From positions 620,001 through 684,000 of the forward strand of contig JAGYVD010000009.1 of the NCBI GenBank assembly GCA_021209875.1: 64,000 nucleotides of DNA, written 5' to 3'. A program made the position numbers and the translations under genes. The notes below the pieces were generated by a model that saw only the letters and a program-made list of their open reading frames with translations, was not told where the DNA came from and did no database searches. Position 1 is the first letter of the stretch. The number at the start of each line of letters is the position of its first letter. Below, one piece after another: positions 32,836-45,133 of this stretch. The DNA comes from Rosellinia necatrix. Lineage: Eukaryota > Ascomycota > Sordariomycetes > Xylariales > Xylariaceae.

Positions 32836-34233
32836 CTATGCCCAGTCGACGTCCTCGTCGACCGGGCGTGCTCCCTCGGCCAGGACGTCGAAGAGCCATA
32901 TCTCGCCCGACGTGATCAGATGCTGGAACCAGCCGACCGTCTCCTGCACCAGCCCCTTGTCGACGAAGTGGTCGGACCAGAGCCGGCCGCGCTCGCGGGC
33001 GCCGTCGCCGGCCGCGTAGGTGCGCGGGGGCGGGCTCGGGGCCCAGTCGAGGCCGGCGAGCTCGGTGGCCTCGCGCAGGAGGTACACGCACGTCTCGCAG
33101 GCGGGCTTGTGGTCGCCGCGGTACTCCCAGGCGCCGTAGCGGCCGACGGTGAAGTGCATGTAGACGACGGCGGCGATGCCGTAGAGGCCGGAGCGCGGGT
33201 GCGTGAGGGTCTCGCGCAGCATGGCCTCGACGAAGGCGTGGAACGGGTCCGGCACGCCGAACCCGTGCACCGCCGACAGCGCGTTCTCGTGGTTGCCCGC
33301 CGCCACGTCGCACCGCCAGTCCAGCAGGTCGTGCGCCGCCATCATGACCACCGGCGCCACGAGCCCCACGTCCAGCTCGCACTCGGCCGTGAAGTTGTAC
33401 TGGCTGTAGATGGTGCTGCACCCGTTCACCGCCCGCCAGGCCATCGCCGCCTCGATCGGCCGTGCCGCGCCGCTCGTCGCCCCCACCGCCTGCTTGGCCG
33501 TCCCGTCCACGAACACCTTGACCGCGCCGCCGCCGAATTTGCGCGCCACGCCCGCCGAGATGGCCACCATGCGCGTCCGTACCTCGTAGTCCTCCTCCGT
33601 GAAGCTCCCGACGTCGTCGCAGACTGACAGGTGCGAGATGTACGCCGCCTGGACCGCCTCCCCGACGGGCAGGAAGCACGACATGGCCACCGAGCAGCAG
33701 AGGGAGGCGCTCTGGTAGCAGGTCGCCGCGAGGGGGCTGGATTTGGGATAGAACCCGGCCCCCACTTTGGCGTCGTCGCGATGGCGCAGGTAGCTCGCCT
33801 TCTTGTTGACGTGGGGGATCGCGAGCCTGTTGCCGTTGAAATGGTCGGCGATGATGGAGGCCGTCCCCAACCGGCCGGCCTCAAGGGTTTCCTCGCCGAA
33901 GCGCTTCAACAGTTCCTTGTGTAGGTCCGAGCAAGAGCGCGTCCACCGAGATGATGCCCTCTCTGTACTGTCTTCAGGAGCAAGAATGACTTCTCTCCCA
34001 TACGCCATGGCATCGTTCCATGCCTGGCTGTTCGGAATAGAGGTGGTGCCAAGTAGTGACTCGATGCCACTCCTCATCGTCGCTCTATACATGTTCTCAT
34101 ACGCCTCCGAGTAATCCCCCAGAGCGTGGACTGATAGGTTTTCATCGACCTTCGTCAATTGTTGCTTGAGGTCATTATCGAGCTTCTGATGATTGGCCCG
34201 GAAGCCATTCGCTCCTTTGCTTGTCGTTGCCAT
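32836..34233 (-). CDS. single-exon 465-aa orphan protein, possibly terpene-cyclase-like
   Basis: An uninterrupted frame from ATG 34233, 465 residues, mostly helical, with no signal peptide. The 3' two thirds is GC-rich, unlike its flanks. No family is recognised with confidence. Notable segments are CCSVAMSCFLPVGEAVQAAY and VCDDVGSFTEEDYE near residues 190-225, HDLLDWRCDVAAGNHENALS near 315-335, and a Cys pair ACETC near 400. An acidic DDxxx(F/T)xEE cluster in one helix, followed ~100 residues later by an N/H-rich acidic helix, is the order seen in class I terpene synthases (DDxxD then NSE/DTE). The unusual fungal ABA3-type sesquiterpene synthases also have a Cys pair near the C-terminus. This is a weak, inferred resemblance. 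No P450, transporter or prenyltransferase lies nearby. Confidence 0.6.
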   Translation of the reverse strand: MATTSKGANGFRANHQKLDNDLKQQLTKVDENLSVHALGDYSEAYENMYRATMRSGIESLLGTTSIPNSQAWNDAMAYGREVILAPEDSTERASSRWTRSCSDLHKELLKRFGEETLEAGRLGTASIIADHFNGNRLAIPHVNKKASYLRHRDDAKVGAGFYPKSSPLAATCYQSASLCCSVAMSCFLPVGEAVQAAYISHLSVCDDVGSFTEEDYEVRTRMVAISAGVARKFGGGAVKVFVDGTAKQAVGATSGAARPIEAAMAWRAVNGCSTIYSQYNFTAECELDVGLVAPVVMMAAHDLLDWRCDVAAGNHENALSAVHGFGVPDPFHAFVEAMLRETLTHPRSGLYGIAAVVYMHFTVGRYGAWEYRGDHKPACETCVYLLREATELAGLDWAPSPPPRTYAAGDGARERGRLWSDHFVDKGLVQETVGWFQHLITSGEIWLFDVLAEGARPVDEDVDWA

Positions 34234-37200
34234 TATTTGAGTTGGATTTTTAAGGCGAAGAATAGAAGTAGGTTGTGTTAACAGGAAGTGAGTTTGTCTT
34301 GCTAGATGCAGTGCAAGAGAACAGAGACAGCTAAGGCAGCAACTATGGCCTTTATACTACGACTCAGGGACTTTTGATAACATTGTCTGGCAGTAGAACA
34401 AACGCCAAGGCAACATCGGTGTAGCGGTTTTGTGGGAGCTGATGTCCCAGCCGACGTCATATCAATAACCGGTCTGGACTATTGCTGTGTGGTCTTTTGT
34501 CACCGGCGCCTTGTTTTACATGTCATGGTACGTTACAGAAGACGCCAGAGCACCGACCCAACCATCTGTATATCCCATCAACTTCGATCCATTATCCGTT
34601 TGCTAGATATGCGCTGGCGCGCAACACGTTATATCCCTTCATAACCGCGAAGTGGACGACTCTCTATTTCAGATACTGGACAACAACTCTTCAAAACTAC
34701 TAGCGACCTCATGAGCATAGAACGTCACGAGAATACCGAACCCTTGCCAGAGACCCCCGCTGCACGAGAGCTGCCCCTACACGCGGTGGGATAATCGTAA
34801 GGGCTAGCGTGCGCTGTATGTCTCTAATGCTCCCAGCCGGACCCCGAAAACGAATCAAATTCGACAAATACCCCCCAATTCACGGTGTAATCAACAGTCA
34901 ATACGCATACACATACAAGAATACCTTATTGCCGCTGAAGTCTTATGACTTGAGGAGCTTGTTGCAAGCTGAAATTATCAATTCCATCTGCACTTGGCGT
35001 TGAATCTAACAGCTGTTGGCATTGTGTGTCGTTAACCGCGTTGAGTAGTGTCATGGTAAGCATTGCAGCTTTGGGCTTCTAAGTGGGAGCTGAACCTATC
35101 ATTAGTGATCAGCACGAAACGCACCGCCCGCGGCTCTACCGAGTACCAGGGTGGGTCGGTTCCAGACAGGGTCTGCACCATCGGAGCTGAGCTACATATG
35201 TATGGGGCCCGGGTTGTAACATCATCGGCCATTCCTATTCGCCGCATAATCAACGTGATCAGAACGTGTAGACGTTCAACACGGATCCGATAGGATGGTC
35301 GCCACCCGCACGACCACCCCGTCTACTACCTTATCAAGCTGCCCCAGTTGCAGCTTAAGTCTGAGCTGCGCATAGCATAGCTTTAGTCATCCAGTGTGAT
35401 TCTGGCCAACATTCCCCTACTATAGGCCGCGACAGCATGAGGCCTCAGCCTCTAGTCCGTGGGCACCCCGATACACTAGTTACTCGCCAGGGGAGGAGAG
35501 AGAGGCTCTGCCAGGCTTTATCAAGCAGGTATCATTCTGGACCCCGCCCTCCGGCTCAGACACACGGCCCAATCTCGGCTGGCCCCGTACTCTTGGCGGC
35601 TTCGTTTCGTTACACAGCGGTGAAGCATTTTGTTCATGGGGCTGGCGCAAACAGCCTCCGCTGACCAAATCTCGCGAGCCTTTCGGCCACGGCTTTGCAG
35701 CACCATATATCCCGGATCCGATGGTTAATAAATTCCTTGAGATCCCAGGGGTGGCGGCCGGGATACATATTACGTATCAAGATCCACTCATGGGTATATT
35801 CCCGCATATGTAGTCGCCTCCATAGGGCCGGGAGACCGATATCTTGCGGCCACGTGGGTGGACACGCTATCAATGAATTGTGGCGCGTCGCCAACCTCGG
35901 CATCTCAGTTCGCAGCAGGCCTCCATGCGGTGGCTTGTTCGGTCGGCTCTTTATGCAAATAGTGCGTCTATCTAGTGGTTATACTGATGAGTGAACCCTT
36001 CTCAAGACTCCGGTGTGACATTCCAAGAAGATGGCCAAGAAGCACCAATTGATCGGCATTCCCGCTCCTCACCCCGCCACTATATTTCCTGTGTGGCCAG
36101 CCTTCTCTTGAATCTACCCGCCCAAGGCGGCCTGATTGTCTCATCCTTATCCCATAGGTATGTCCCACGACCGTTCAGAGAATCGCATTCGTCTTCAAGG
36201 TAGTTGCTAACGCTTGAAGATTTTGACCCCCATCAATCGGGCAAACCGAGATTGTGGGGTGTAGCTGTTTAAGAATACATCCATAAATGCCTGGCCAGAT
36301 ACCAGGGAAATATAAGGAGATTAGCGCAATCTAAGCCCTACACTAGGGCCCCAGCCGACATCAAAGTCTTTCTCTCGACCAATCGATCCGTGCTTCAGGA
36401 GGCTTAGCCAACGCCAACTACTTCGCAAAAACTTTCCTGCTAGAATCATAGAAGTTTCGTCAGTTCCGAGTCAGTCGGTTAATGCACCACGAAAACGAAG
36501 GCGTGAAGTTCATGAGTCAAGGAACCTAGTGTGTATCACGGTGAGCTGGCCGTTTTACTATCTAAAAACCCCCCCATCAAACTAAGCAGGACTAGTCAAC
36601 TTGGCATACGTCACGCGGAACGGTTTGCCTCGACGTCCATATTCATGCCCAATCCAATATTTCACGGCAACAATAATACTAGTTATCCAGAGTCGATTGT
36701 ATCGGTTACCGGTGACCCCATAGATCGGCTGCCCGTTGCGATCCCATTTCCCGTCTCGTTCTGTTGATCCACACTCGTACATCGTATGTGGGTTCTTGTT
36801 GCTCTTGTTGGAGACAAACTCTTGAACAGCCGCCCCTCAAAGAAAGTTCACCAATTGGGAAGACAACCAACCCTTACTACCCCGCCGCTGAAATGCGATT
36901 CTGCTGTGTAGTCGAGCCATCAACATGCAACAACGGTGATGAATATATGGGGAATATGGGGAATGCGTACGCATTGCTCGTGTTAGTTGTCAAAGGCAAC
37001 GATGAGCCTAGATGAGACCCGCTTTTGCGATCCAATCTCATGACTTGCACCCCTCATCAAAGACATGCACACATACACAGCAGGCGCTTTATGCGCCCGC
37101 ACCTGATAGCAATGATACACCCCGCCATGCACAGGAACAATAACAAGGGATCCGAGCCCGCGAGGTGTCAGACCCGAATGTTCAGTGCCTTGCTAGTCGG

Positions 37201-37284
37201 CCAAGAGACAATGGGAGCCAGTCTCAAGTCCGCCCTATAATCCAACATTTCGAAACCCGGGGATTCTAGGTAGGGGTATTGATC
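34234..37284. other. 3-kb gene-free region
   Basis: Long spacer between two divergent genes. All open frames are short (<100 codons), mostly non-ATG and without family resemblance. No repeat copies, tRNA or transposon ends were recognised. Old decayed sequence is likely. Confidence 0.5.
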
Positions 37285-39277
37285 ATGGCATGCCATGATG
37301 GCGATCGGCTTTCATACTCCACTCCGCAGTGGTGGAAAGAAGCCGTTGTCTATCAGATTTACCCATCTTCGTTCCAGTCCCATGCGGGAAATACCACCGG
37401 CTGGGGTTCGATCAAGGGCATCACCTCACGGCTTGACTACCTCAAAGAACTTGGTGTTGATATTATATGGTCTTCACCCTACTTTAAATCACCCCACGTC
37501 GATATGGGCTATGACATAGCCGACTACAAGCAGATCGATCCCAGATATGGTACCTTGGAAGACGTTGATGTGCTGATCGCCGAGCTACGCAAACGCGATA
37601 TGAAGCTCATGGTCGATCTAGTCGTGAACCACACAAGCGATCAGCACCCGTGGTTTCTCGAGTCTCGCAGCAGCAGGGATAACCCCAAGCGAGACTGGTA
37701 TATATGGAAGAAGCCTAAGGGGGGTAGTACCGAGCCACCGAATAACTGGGCTAGTATCCTGGGCGAGGCGCACTCGGCCTGGACTTACGATAACACGACG
37801 GGAGAATACTATCTCAGCTTGTTTACGCCCGAACAGCCCGATCTGAATTGGGAGAATCCGGACGTAAGGACCGCTGTCTGGGATATAATGCACTTTTGGA
37901 TGCAACGCGGTGCAGCCGGCTTCCGGCTTGACGTTATCAATCTTATATCTAAAGTGCCGACCTACCCTGATGCGGAAATACTGCTGAATCCCAAATACCA
38001 CAAGTATCAACCTGCATTCAAATATGTAGTGAACGGGCCGAAGCTACACGACTATTTGAAAGAAATGAATCGCGAAGTCTTGAGCCACTACGGGTAAATA
38101 CTGCCTCCTAGCTCAACCCACTCTCTTCTCCTTCGTAATCTACTACACTGAAGACTGACAGCTGTCTAGTGAGAGAACCCCCCTTCTTCTCCCCGCATCG
38201 GCCATTTTAGACTTTACATGATCCCTGAATGAACCCCCCCCCCCCCCTCTTCGCGACGAAAGCTGACATATTCTAGACTCCGTCACGGTAGGAGAGATGC
38301 CGTGGGTCAACGACGAAGACGAGATCTTGAGGACGGTTGGGGCCAATGCGGGCGAATTACGGATGATATTCATCTTCGACCTCGTGGACATCGACAAGCC
38401 GGCGACACGCATGGCCTTCAAGCCGTGGGACCTGAAAGACATGCGGGCGGTGGTGACGCGGTGGCAGCGCGTGATGATCGAGCGGAACGGCTGGAACGCT
38501 GTGTTCATCGAGAACCACGACAACCCGCGATCGATCTCGCACTTCGCCGACGACAGCGACGAGCGACGGCACGTCAGCGCCAAACTCCTGGCGCTGATGC
38601 AGGCGACGCTCGGGGGCACGCTGTTCGTATACCAGGGCCAGGAGATCGGGATGCGCAACATCCCGAAGGCGTGGGACATCGCGCGGGAATACAAGGACAT
38701 CGAGACCCAGAACTACTGGGCCAAGGTCAACGCCGCCTGGGCGGACAACCCCGGGCTTCTGCAGCACGGGCGGGCCGTCGTCGAAGCCAAGGCCCGCGAC
38801 CACGCGCGCACCCCCATGCAGTGGGACGCTTCGGCCAACGCCGGCTTCTGCGACCCCGGCGTCGCCCCATGGATGCGCGTCATGGACGACTACGAGACTG
38901 TCAACGTCGCGTCCCAGATGCAGCCCGCCGGGAGCGCCGCGGACGACGACGGCGGCGGGTCCGTGTGGCACTTCTGGCAGGCCGGCCTCCGCCGCCGCAA
39001 GGAGCACGCCAACGTCTTCGTGTACGGCGACTTCGAGGAGATCACCCCCGACCACCCAAATACCTTTGCCTACACGCGGACCAGCCTTGATGGGAGCGGG
39101 GAGAAGTGGCTGGTGCTGATGAACTTCTTCGGCCGCCAGACGGAGTGGTTCCTCCCCGAAGGTCTGGTGGTCGAGTCGTGGGTCTGCGGGAACTATTCGA
39201 CAAGCGAAGTTTCCAAGCCGAAGGAGGGAATGGTGCCGTTGAGGCCCTGGGAGGGTCTTTTGGCGAAATGTGCCTGA
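37285..39277 (+). CDS. GH13 alpha-glucosidase (oligo-1,6-glucosidase-like)
   Basis: Exons 37285-38093 and 38277-39277, ~602 residues, separated by a ~183-nt intron (GTAAAT...TTCTAG) holding a C12 run. GH13 exo-alpha-glucosidases release glucose from maltose, isomaltose or short oligosaccharides. No signal peptide is seen, so a cytosolic enzyme is expected. Conserved regions are QIYPSSF, GYDIADYKQIDPRYGT, DLVVNHTSDQH (region I), GFRLDVIN (region II, nucleophile Asp216), TVGEMPWV (region III, acid Glu276), FIENHDNPRS (region IV) and RDHARTPMQW. Val follows the nucleophile as in oligo-1,6-glucosidases/isomaltases; Thr is typical of maltases. Oddity: the GT donor leaves phase 2 (TAC GG), whereas exon 2 needs phase 1 (AC TCC), so the two exons do not join in frame as sequenced. 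One G fewer in the GGG at 38092-38094 would repair it. The exon 2 body is GC-rich with a normal C-terminus. Confidence 0.85.
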
Positions 39278-41396
39278 TATGCCATGTGTTGATTCGAGAA
39301 TGCGCTGCTCAAGACAGGATGCCTCCGGCCACTTTCGGATTCGTAACACCTAAGAACAACCCCGCATGTCGTCAATTTAACTCTTCATATTCCATGGATG
39401 GTTTGGGTGTTCACCCTCATGCTGCTGCTGCCCGTTTACGACTCTAGCTAAAGAGCAGCATATTTGCCTTAGTATCATGTGGCTTCCTGTGCAGTTCATA
39501 TATGACTATAGACTAGTAGTCGGAACTTAGAACCCGGCGTTTTGTGCTTCTACTAACTTCTGTTTATGCGCTTTTAGTAATTAATGTAGCCGGATTTGGA
39601 TGGTGCTGTTTCGCGGAGTTCGTATATTTCTTCTAGTACCCCTTATTAGCCCTCTATATCCCATAGGACAGCATGCAACGTAATCCGTCGTCATCCGAGT
39701 TCTAGCATTAATGCAGTGACTGACAGAACCCGTATTAAACCCCCTGTATCTACCCATTTATCGCCATTTGCCACCTAACCACGGCCATACGTCGATGATC
39801 TAGGACGCCAACGTCAGCCTGAGAGTGGCTGAAGCTGAGCCGCTGAAGGATCGGAACGATCGGGCAATACCAAACAATCTGCTACTGTGCCGTCTCTGAT
39901 TCGGGCCGGATACGAGCACGATATAGTAATAGCACCGAATTTTTAGCCAGTGTCACCGAGAGATATCTGGTGCCACATAATTATTGCGTGCGATTGTTGA
40001 AGAAGTGATATAGAAGCATCCGGGATGGAAAATTTCATGTGGAGTCCTCTCACCCCCATCCCCCACGCTGTGACAGCTGAGCCGCCAAATGCATTGATGT
40101 TAAGTACTGAACGCAATCAGTTTGGGACTAATTATAACTGTCAGGCGCTTACTTAATACCCATAAAATCCTGTAAAGCTCTATCTATGAGCCAAAGCACT
40201 CTTTTCTTTTGAAGATACAAAATTCTTATCAAAGAAATAATTATAAAACTTCGAGAAAATTCAAGATCATTTGCATCAATTTTTTACCCTAATCATTCCT
40301 CTTCAAGCATTATTAAAGTAACAAACAATAAAAATTTGCCAAAATTATCCTTGGTTGAAGCTATGGGCAGGTCAATTGTGAAATTCAAACCGTAGTGAGT
40401 TTCTCTAAAGCCATATTGTCCTACTTTACAGTAAAAAAAAAAAAAAGAAATGCTCAAAAGTTCCGTCGTAACTAATCAGTCATGTTGCCCCCTAATGTGA
40501 CGTTAGGTCACGGCTATATTCCTGATGCAACATTGTAATGTTGCTGACTTATAACGTTACTCATTGGTTTTGTTTTTGTACACTAACGCTTGAGCAGAGT
40601 CGCCATATTTTTGCTAGTATTAAAACTATTCATTTCTTTCACCGAAGATTTATGAGTTAGTTAGAATTCGTGTTATTCTTAGCTATGTGCATGGCAATTA
40701 TTTTATAGCTGAGCTTCATTCGTGTCGGAACTATGTTGATAATCACGTCTTTATCTTATCTATTATATATATATTTACGTGACGCTCGCCTCTCACATTC
40801 AACAATCCCACAAAGCTGGTCATCAAAGCCAAGGAGCCGTCAGATATAGAATAGCGTTCTGTCCCAGAAATTTCAAGAAGCACAGCTTATACAGTATCCC
40901 TGGAACAGTGCACATATTAAAGATGTGTGGCAATAGGAACGAAGAACATCACAGCTAGCCGGGTGGACGTACGCCAGCCACAATGAGTCAGCTGGCGCCT
41001 CCTTAGAACCTGTTTTATATTGCTAATCAAGCAAACAAGAGCCCTATTTCCCGATGGCCGACTGAGCACGGAGCTTACTTACTTATTTAGACGCGATCGC
41101 CGCTTCTCTACAAGCTGGTGAAGGCTGACGCTGGGAAGTCTCGGTGCGTGACCTATCAAATAGTTGGTCATCGTCGTTTCTCAATCGAACAAGGAAGGAT
41201 CATCCACAGGCCATTCTGGAAGGACTCAGCGATTACTTAAACATGGGTCTCCATCGATTATATAAATGGTCGTCGCGTTCCTTTCATTCCACCATTTTTG
41301 GATTTCCATCCCAGCAAATACATCTTCCCCCAGAACTCGCAGCCAAGCCCATTCTAAATATTCATCAAGTCACTCACTTGGCATATCCTTATCACA
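39278..41396. other. AT-rich spacer
   Basis: 2.1 kb with strongly AT-rich stretches (40150-40450 and 40560-40790). No gene is supported. A TATA-like element (TTATATAAAT) at ~41258-41267 lies ~130 bp before the next ATG. Confidence 0.5.
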
Positions 41397-42031
41397 ATGC
41401 GCGCCATCAGTAGCATCACGGCAATTATTCCCCTCTTGTCTTTAGGGCAGTCAATCCCTCACGGACCCCGGGCAGTCCATGAATTCGACCTCACTGAGTT
41501 GCATGGTAGCTTTCCAACAGATGGAGTTTATGGCACCGGGCCGATTGCCTCTTCTCTCAGCATCACAGTCTCCTACCCAGATCCTTCGTCTAACAGCGGC
41601 GTGAATCTGACCACGTCCTGTAGCTATGCATGGCCTGCCAGCATAGCGCCCGGCCCAACGGATTGGACAACATGCCAGGATCCATCAGTGGAATGGCGAC
41701 TCCCGGAGAAGGGCTGGACCAGCTACAGGAACTACCGCGTCGAGTTGTACCAGACCCTAACGTCTGATGGGTAAGTAATCCAAATCCTCGTCGGGACCGC
41801 ACTTATAATTCCTCGTGTAAAATCGTTCCTGACATTTTACGTAGCGCCGGTCTTGATGCCACACATTACCTTACTCAGAACCCCGCTACGCCTAGCGACC
41901 CGAATGCATATCTGAGCTGCCTTCAAATGGGAAAGTTTACGCCGACAATATGTCAGTTAAACGGCCCATTGAGCGCACTCCCCGGGCCAGTTGTGATGTA
42001 TGCGAGCGAGGAGACTGCCAGGCCGAATTAG
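41397..42031 (+). CDS. small secreted protein of unknown function
   Basis: Two exons, 41397-41770 and 41845-42031, with a 74-nt intron (GTAAGT...CGTAG, phase 2), encode 186 residues. The N-terminus MRAISSITAIIPLLSLGQSIPHG is a typical signal peptide with a probable cleavage after residue ~18. The mature protein is beta-rich (SSLSITVSYPDP, YRNYRVELYQTL) and contains four Cys (in TTSCSYAW, DWTTCQDP, LSCLQMG, PTICQLNG) that could form two disulfides. The last two lie in exon 2. No family was recognised; small size, secretion and Cys content are compatible with an effector-like or cell-surface protein, which is inference only. A TATA-like box lies upstream. No partner gene adjoins it. Confidence 0.75.
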
Positions 42032-42883
42032 AATGCCAGGTTTTCCATCAACAAGCGAGAAATGGGCATAAGGTAACATACATTACGAGTAGGCGAGGAA
42101 GTGAAGTTTTTTGACCATTCAAACAAATTGCGCCTTTTCAGGCTTATAAGGTTCTCAGTCTGCTGGTGTGGTTAATGAGAGAGAAAACGACATTAATAAG
42201 TATAGAAGTACATCGATAGCTAATAGAAATATCGCTTTCAATACGTATCAACACCTGAACTTTTAACTATGACTAGTGAGATTTAACGCATGATGACCTA
42301 CATTATAAATTTTCTAATTACACTTTGTAGAACTACCGCAGTTTGAGGCAACCTAGGGCGGTTGCAATTTTGCTGACAAGCAGTCGCTTCTACCCCACTA
42401 CAGCGTGGGGCAGAATTTATACCCAAGGGATAAGAGCCTACCCTGTACGTAACGAGCTGCCCAGCCAACAATGAGTATTGCCACACAAACGGCTTAACTC
42501 AGGTGATTTTCGGTTGCAAGGTTGCGTTTTATTGATCCCCTTAAGCTCGATCGCCTTTCCGGGGCCTCCGGCTTGATCTCTATTCTTACCTGCAAATCGC
42601 CTAGACGTAGCCCCCCCCCCCCGCCCGCTACAAGAATGGCCACGTTACGTTTTAACTTTGCGCTCAGAAAAATCTATTTCTACTTTTATTATGAAGCTCA
42701 CTGAATATTGTATATCAACATATACTCGTAGATTCTGTAGTGTGCTAGGCGAATCGTTGATATTATTATGAGATTTAACGCAGAAAATCTTCCTAAATTA
42801 ACACAAAGAGACCTGACCAAATGCCGCCCCTTTTGTACCTCTCTTATCCTTCATTTACCCCACCTCTCTCTCCCTATACAAAG
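42032..42883. other. AT-rich spacer
   Basis: 852 bp between two convergent genes, with a C10 run at ~42611. No gene, RNA or repeat family was recognised. Confidence 0.5.
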
Positions 42884-45133
42884 TCAAGAATGACTCCACG
42901 CCTTGTGTGCGAACAAGTCGAAGTTGTGCGGGTTCTTATGCGACGCTTGTTTCTTTGTATGCAGATCCGCCAGCTTCATATCCGCGAATTTCGTCGCCAC
43001 TCCGGTTTTTGACGGCAAGGTGCTCTGAACCGGGGCTTCAGTAGCCTCTTGGATGAAACGTCCAAGGTCAGCGTTGACGCGGGTGAACATGGCTGCAATG
43101 CGTTCACGTTAGCAATCTCTTCAGTACCCTTCTTTCGAGACGCAACAATTACGTACCGTATGTTTTCTGTCGTACTTGTGCAACGGCGCCTTTGAGATGT
43201 TCCGCAACGTTGGAGATGAAGCTATCCTGTTGGACGGGGTCCAGAGTCTGCTCCCAGAAGATGCGGGCCTGCTCAAAGTCCGCGTCAACGAGCTCGGACT
43301 GGAAGTCCTCTACAGTCCCCAGCCAGAGCTCGTCATCAGCCTGTGCATATTGGGGGGCCGGAGGGTAATTAGCGAAGGACGACGGGTAATAATTGGGGGT
43401 GGCGCCCAATCCGTAGAACGTAGCCGCGCCATCACGTATCAGTGGATTGAAGCCCTTCTCCGGCTTGTTGATAGGCAGCTGGATGAAATTGACGCCGAGA
43501 CGGTGTCTCTGCGTATCCGCGTATGCCAGCGAACGGGTTTGCAGGACTGGAGACAGAAAGAGAAACGTTAACCAGCCGCTCTGGGAAAGGGAATGGGGCG
43601 CCATGATCGGCGGACTATGGAAGATCGACTTACTTGGATCGGGCGAAAGGGCCCAGCCGGGAACAACGTTAGTAGGGCTAAAAGCACTTTGCTCAACCTC
43701 TGCGAAGCTGTCATCCGGATTCTTTTCTAGCACGATGCGACCGAACTTTCTGAGAGGAAAGTCTTCAAATGGTAGTGTCTTGGTAGCATCAAAGATGTTG
43801 ATTGGATATTCGGCGGCCTTCTGGGGGTCGATGATTTGAGCATAAACATCCCATGAGGGCGTACCCTGTGCTTCAAGTTCGTTGAACAGAGACCTAGTTT
43901 GATAGTCCGGATCTACGCCTGCAGTTTTCTGAGCGTCTGCAGCCGTGAAGTACTTTACACCTTGATTGGTCTTGACGTGGATCTTGACGTATACAAACGA
44001 ACCATCCTTTAATAAAGGTCAGCTCCCATTTTTGCAGTAAGGGATTACAAATTTCGAAATGCAATAGGAATGTAGCATACAGATTTTGTGAATCGGTAGG
44101 AATTGATGCTGAAACAATCTGCATGTTGGAAGTCGACTGGGGTGGCTCTGTCACTAAATAGAAACATTAGGAAGTGAATAGCCTCTTGGTTATTATTGAA
44201 GTAATCCCAGAACACTAAAACCCCCAGAGTTAGTCGTCATCATTATCTTGGATGCCATTTCCCATGCATATCGCACCAAAGCTGGGTCCGGGATATGAGT
44301 ATAGCCCGGAACGGAGCATTTATACCCTAGAAGAAGCCAAAACTAAAGCGAAACGACCTTGAACAGTGCTTACTAGTGTGATCTGGGAGCCCGCTCTGGG
44401 GGTTGCGCTTTGTAGCATGCGTGAAAGATGGAAATTTAGCACCATCGCGGATAGGGAAAACCGGCTATAAATACTGTTAATATTACTGCCGAGATAATAC
44501 AGCCGGATCACCCCGAATACAGCTAAGGGCATTGAACCTACAGTTGATAGGAACATCCAATCTAGGATGCCTTCCTTCGTCCGTAGCTTGAAAGCAAAGC
44601 CCCTTGTGTCACGGACCGTCTCGGCCGATCCACGTTCGCCAGCGACGGTAGAAAACCGGACGAAAAGGGGTGTCTTCTCTCCGACCCGTTGAAGGAAGTC
44701 AGCACTCGTCACATCTGAGATATCGTCCGTGACCTCGAAGTATCCATGGGCACCAGTCCCCCTTGCATGGACCAGGCGCTCCGGGATGCGCTCATGGGTA
44801 AGGTGCTGAATCAACTCAAGCAGGTTGATGTCCTGTAGTAGTAGGGTCGCTCGTAGTTGGTTGCCGATACGTTGGCTACCCGCAAGTTTCTCTACAGGAG
44901 CGCCTATAAATGTTCAGTCAGCGTGGTGGTGTTTTAGCGTTGAAGGTTAGTGAGTTTTAGTATTTACCGTTCATCGTAGTAATGATGTGGTCGCCAGGGG
45001 CCGCACCATTCGCAGCACCATTTCGTCCCCGGTTTCCACTATTGCCATTCACGGCTCCATTCCGAATTCCGCTCTGAAGTCACGCAATTAGACGTATGAA
45101 ATAAGTATCCTAGGGTATTTTGATTCCTACCAT
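42884..45133 (-). CDS. catalase (haem, small-subunit type) with altered pocket
   Basis: Eight exons, complement of 45131-45133 (ATG alone), 44968-45073, 44542-44903, 44374-44464, 44081-44214, 43634-44006, 43157-43546 and 42884-43092, stay in one frame for 555 residues. Catalase dismutates hydrogen peroxide. Conserved features are [15 protein letters not shown] with catalytic His82, [13 protein letters not shown] and [39 protein letters not shown]...[17 protein letters not shown], and the proximal haem ligand Tyr365 in [14 protein letters not shown]. Unusual: the distal block normally read WDLVGNNTPVFFIRD is [15 protein letters not shown], so the catalytic Asn is replaced (Leu155), and the RHMxGYSxHTYK segment is [15 protein letters not shown]. 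The Gly/Asn-rich N-terminal 45 residues resemble spore-type catalases. There is no signal peptide, so it is cytosolic or peroxisomal. It may be a decaying or non-catalytic paralogue. Confidence 0.82.

Noticed and set aside
32813..33924. 288-, 235- and 152-codon frames around the 465-aa gene
   Set aside because: Arg/Gly/Ala-rich shadows produced by high GC content of the third codon positions.
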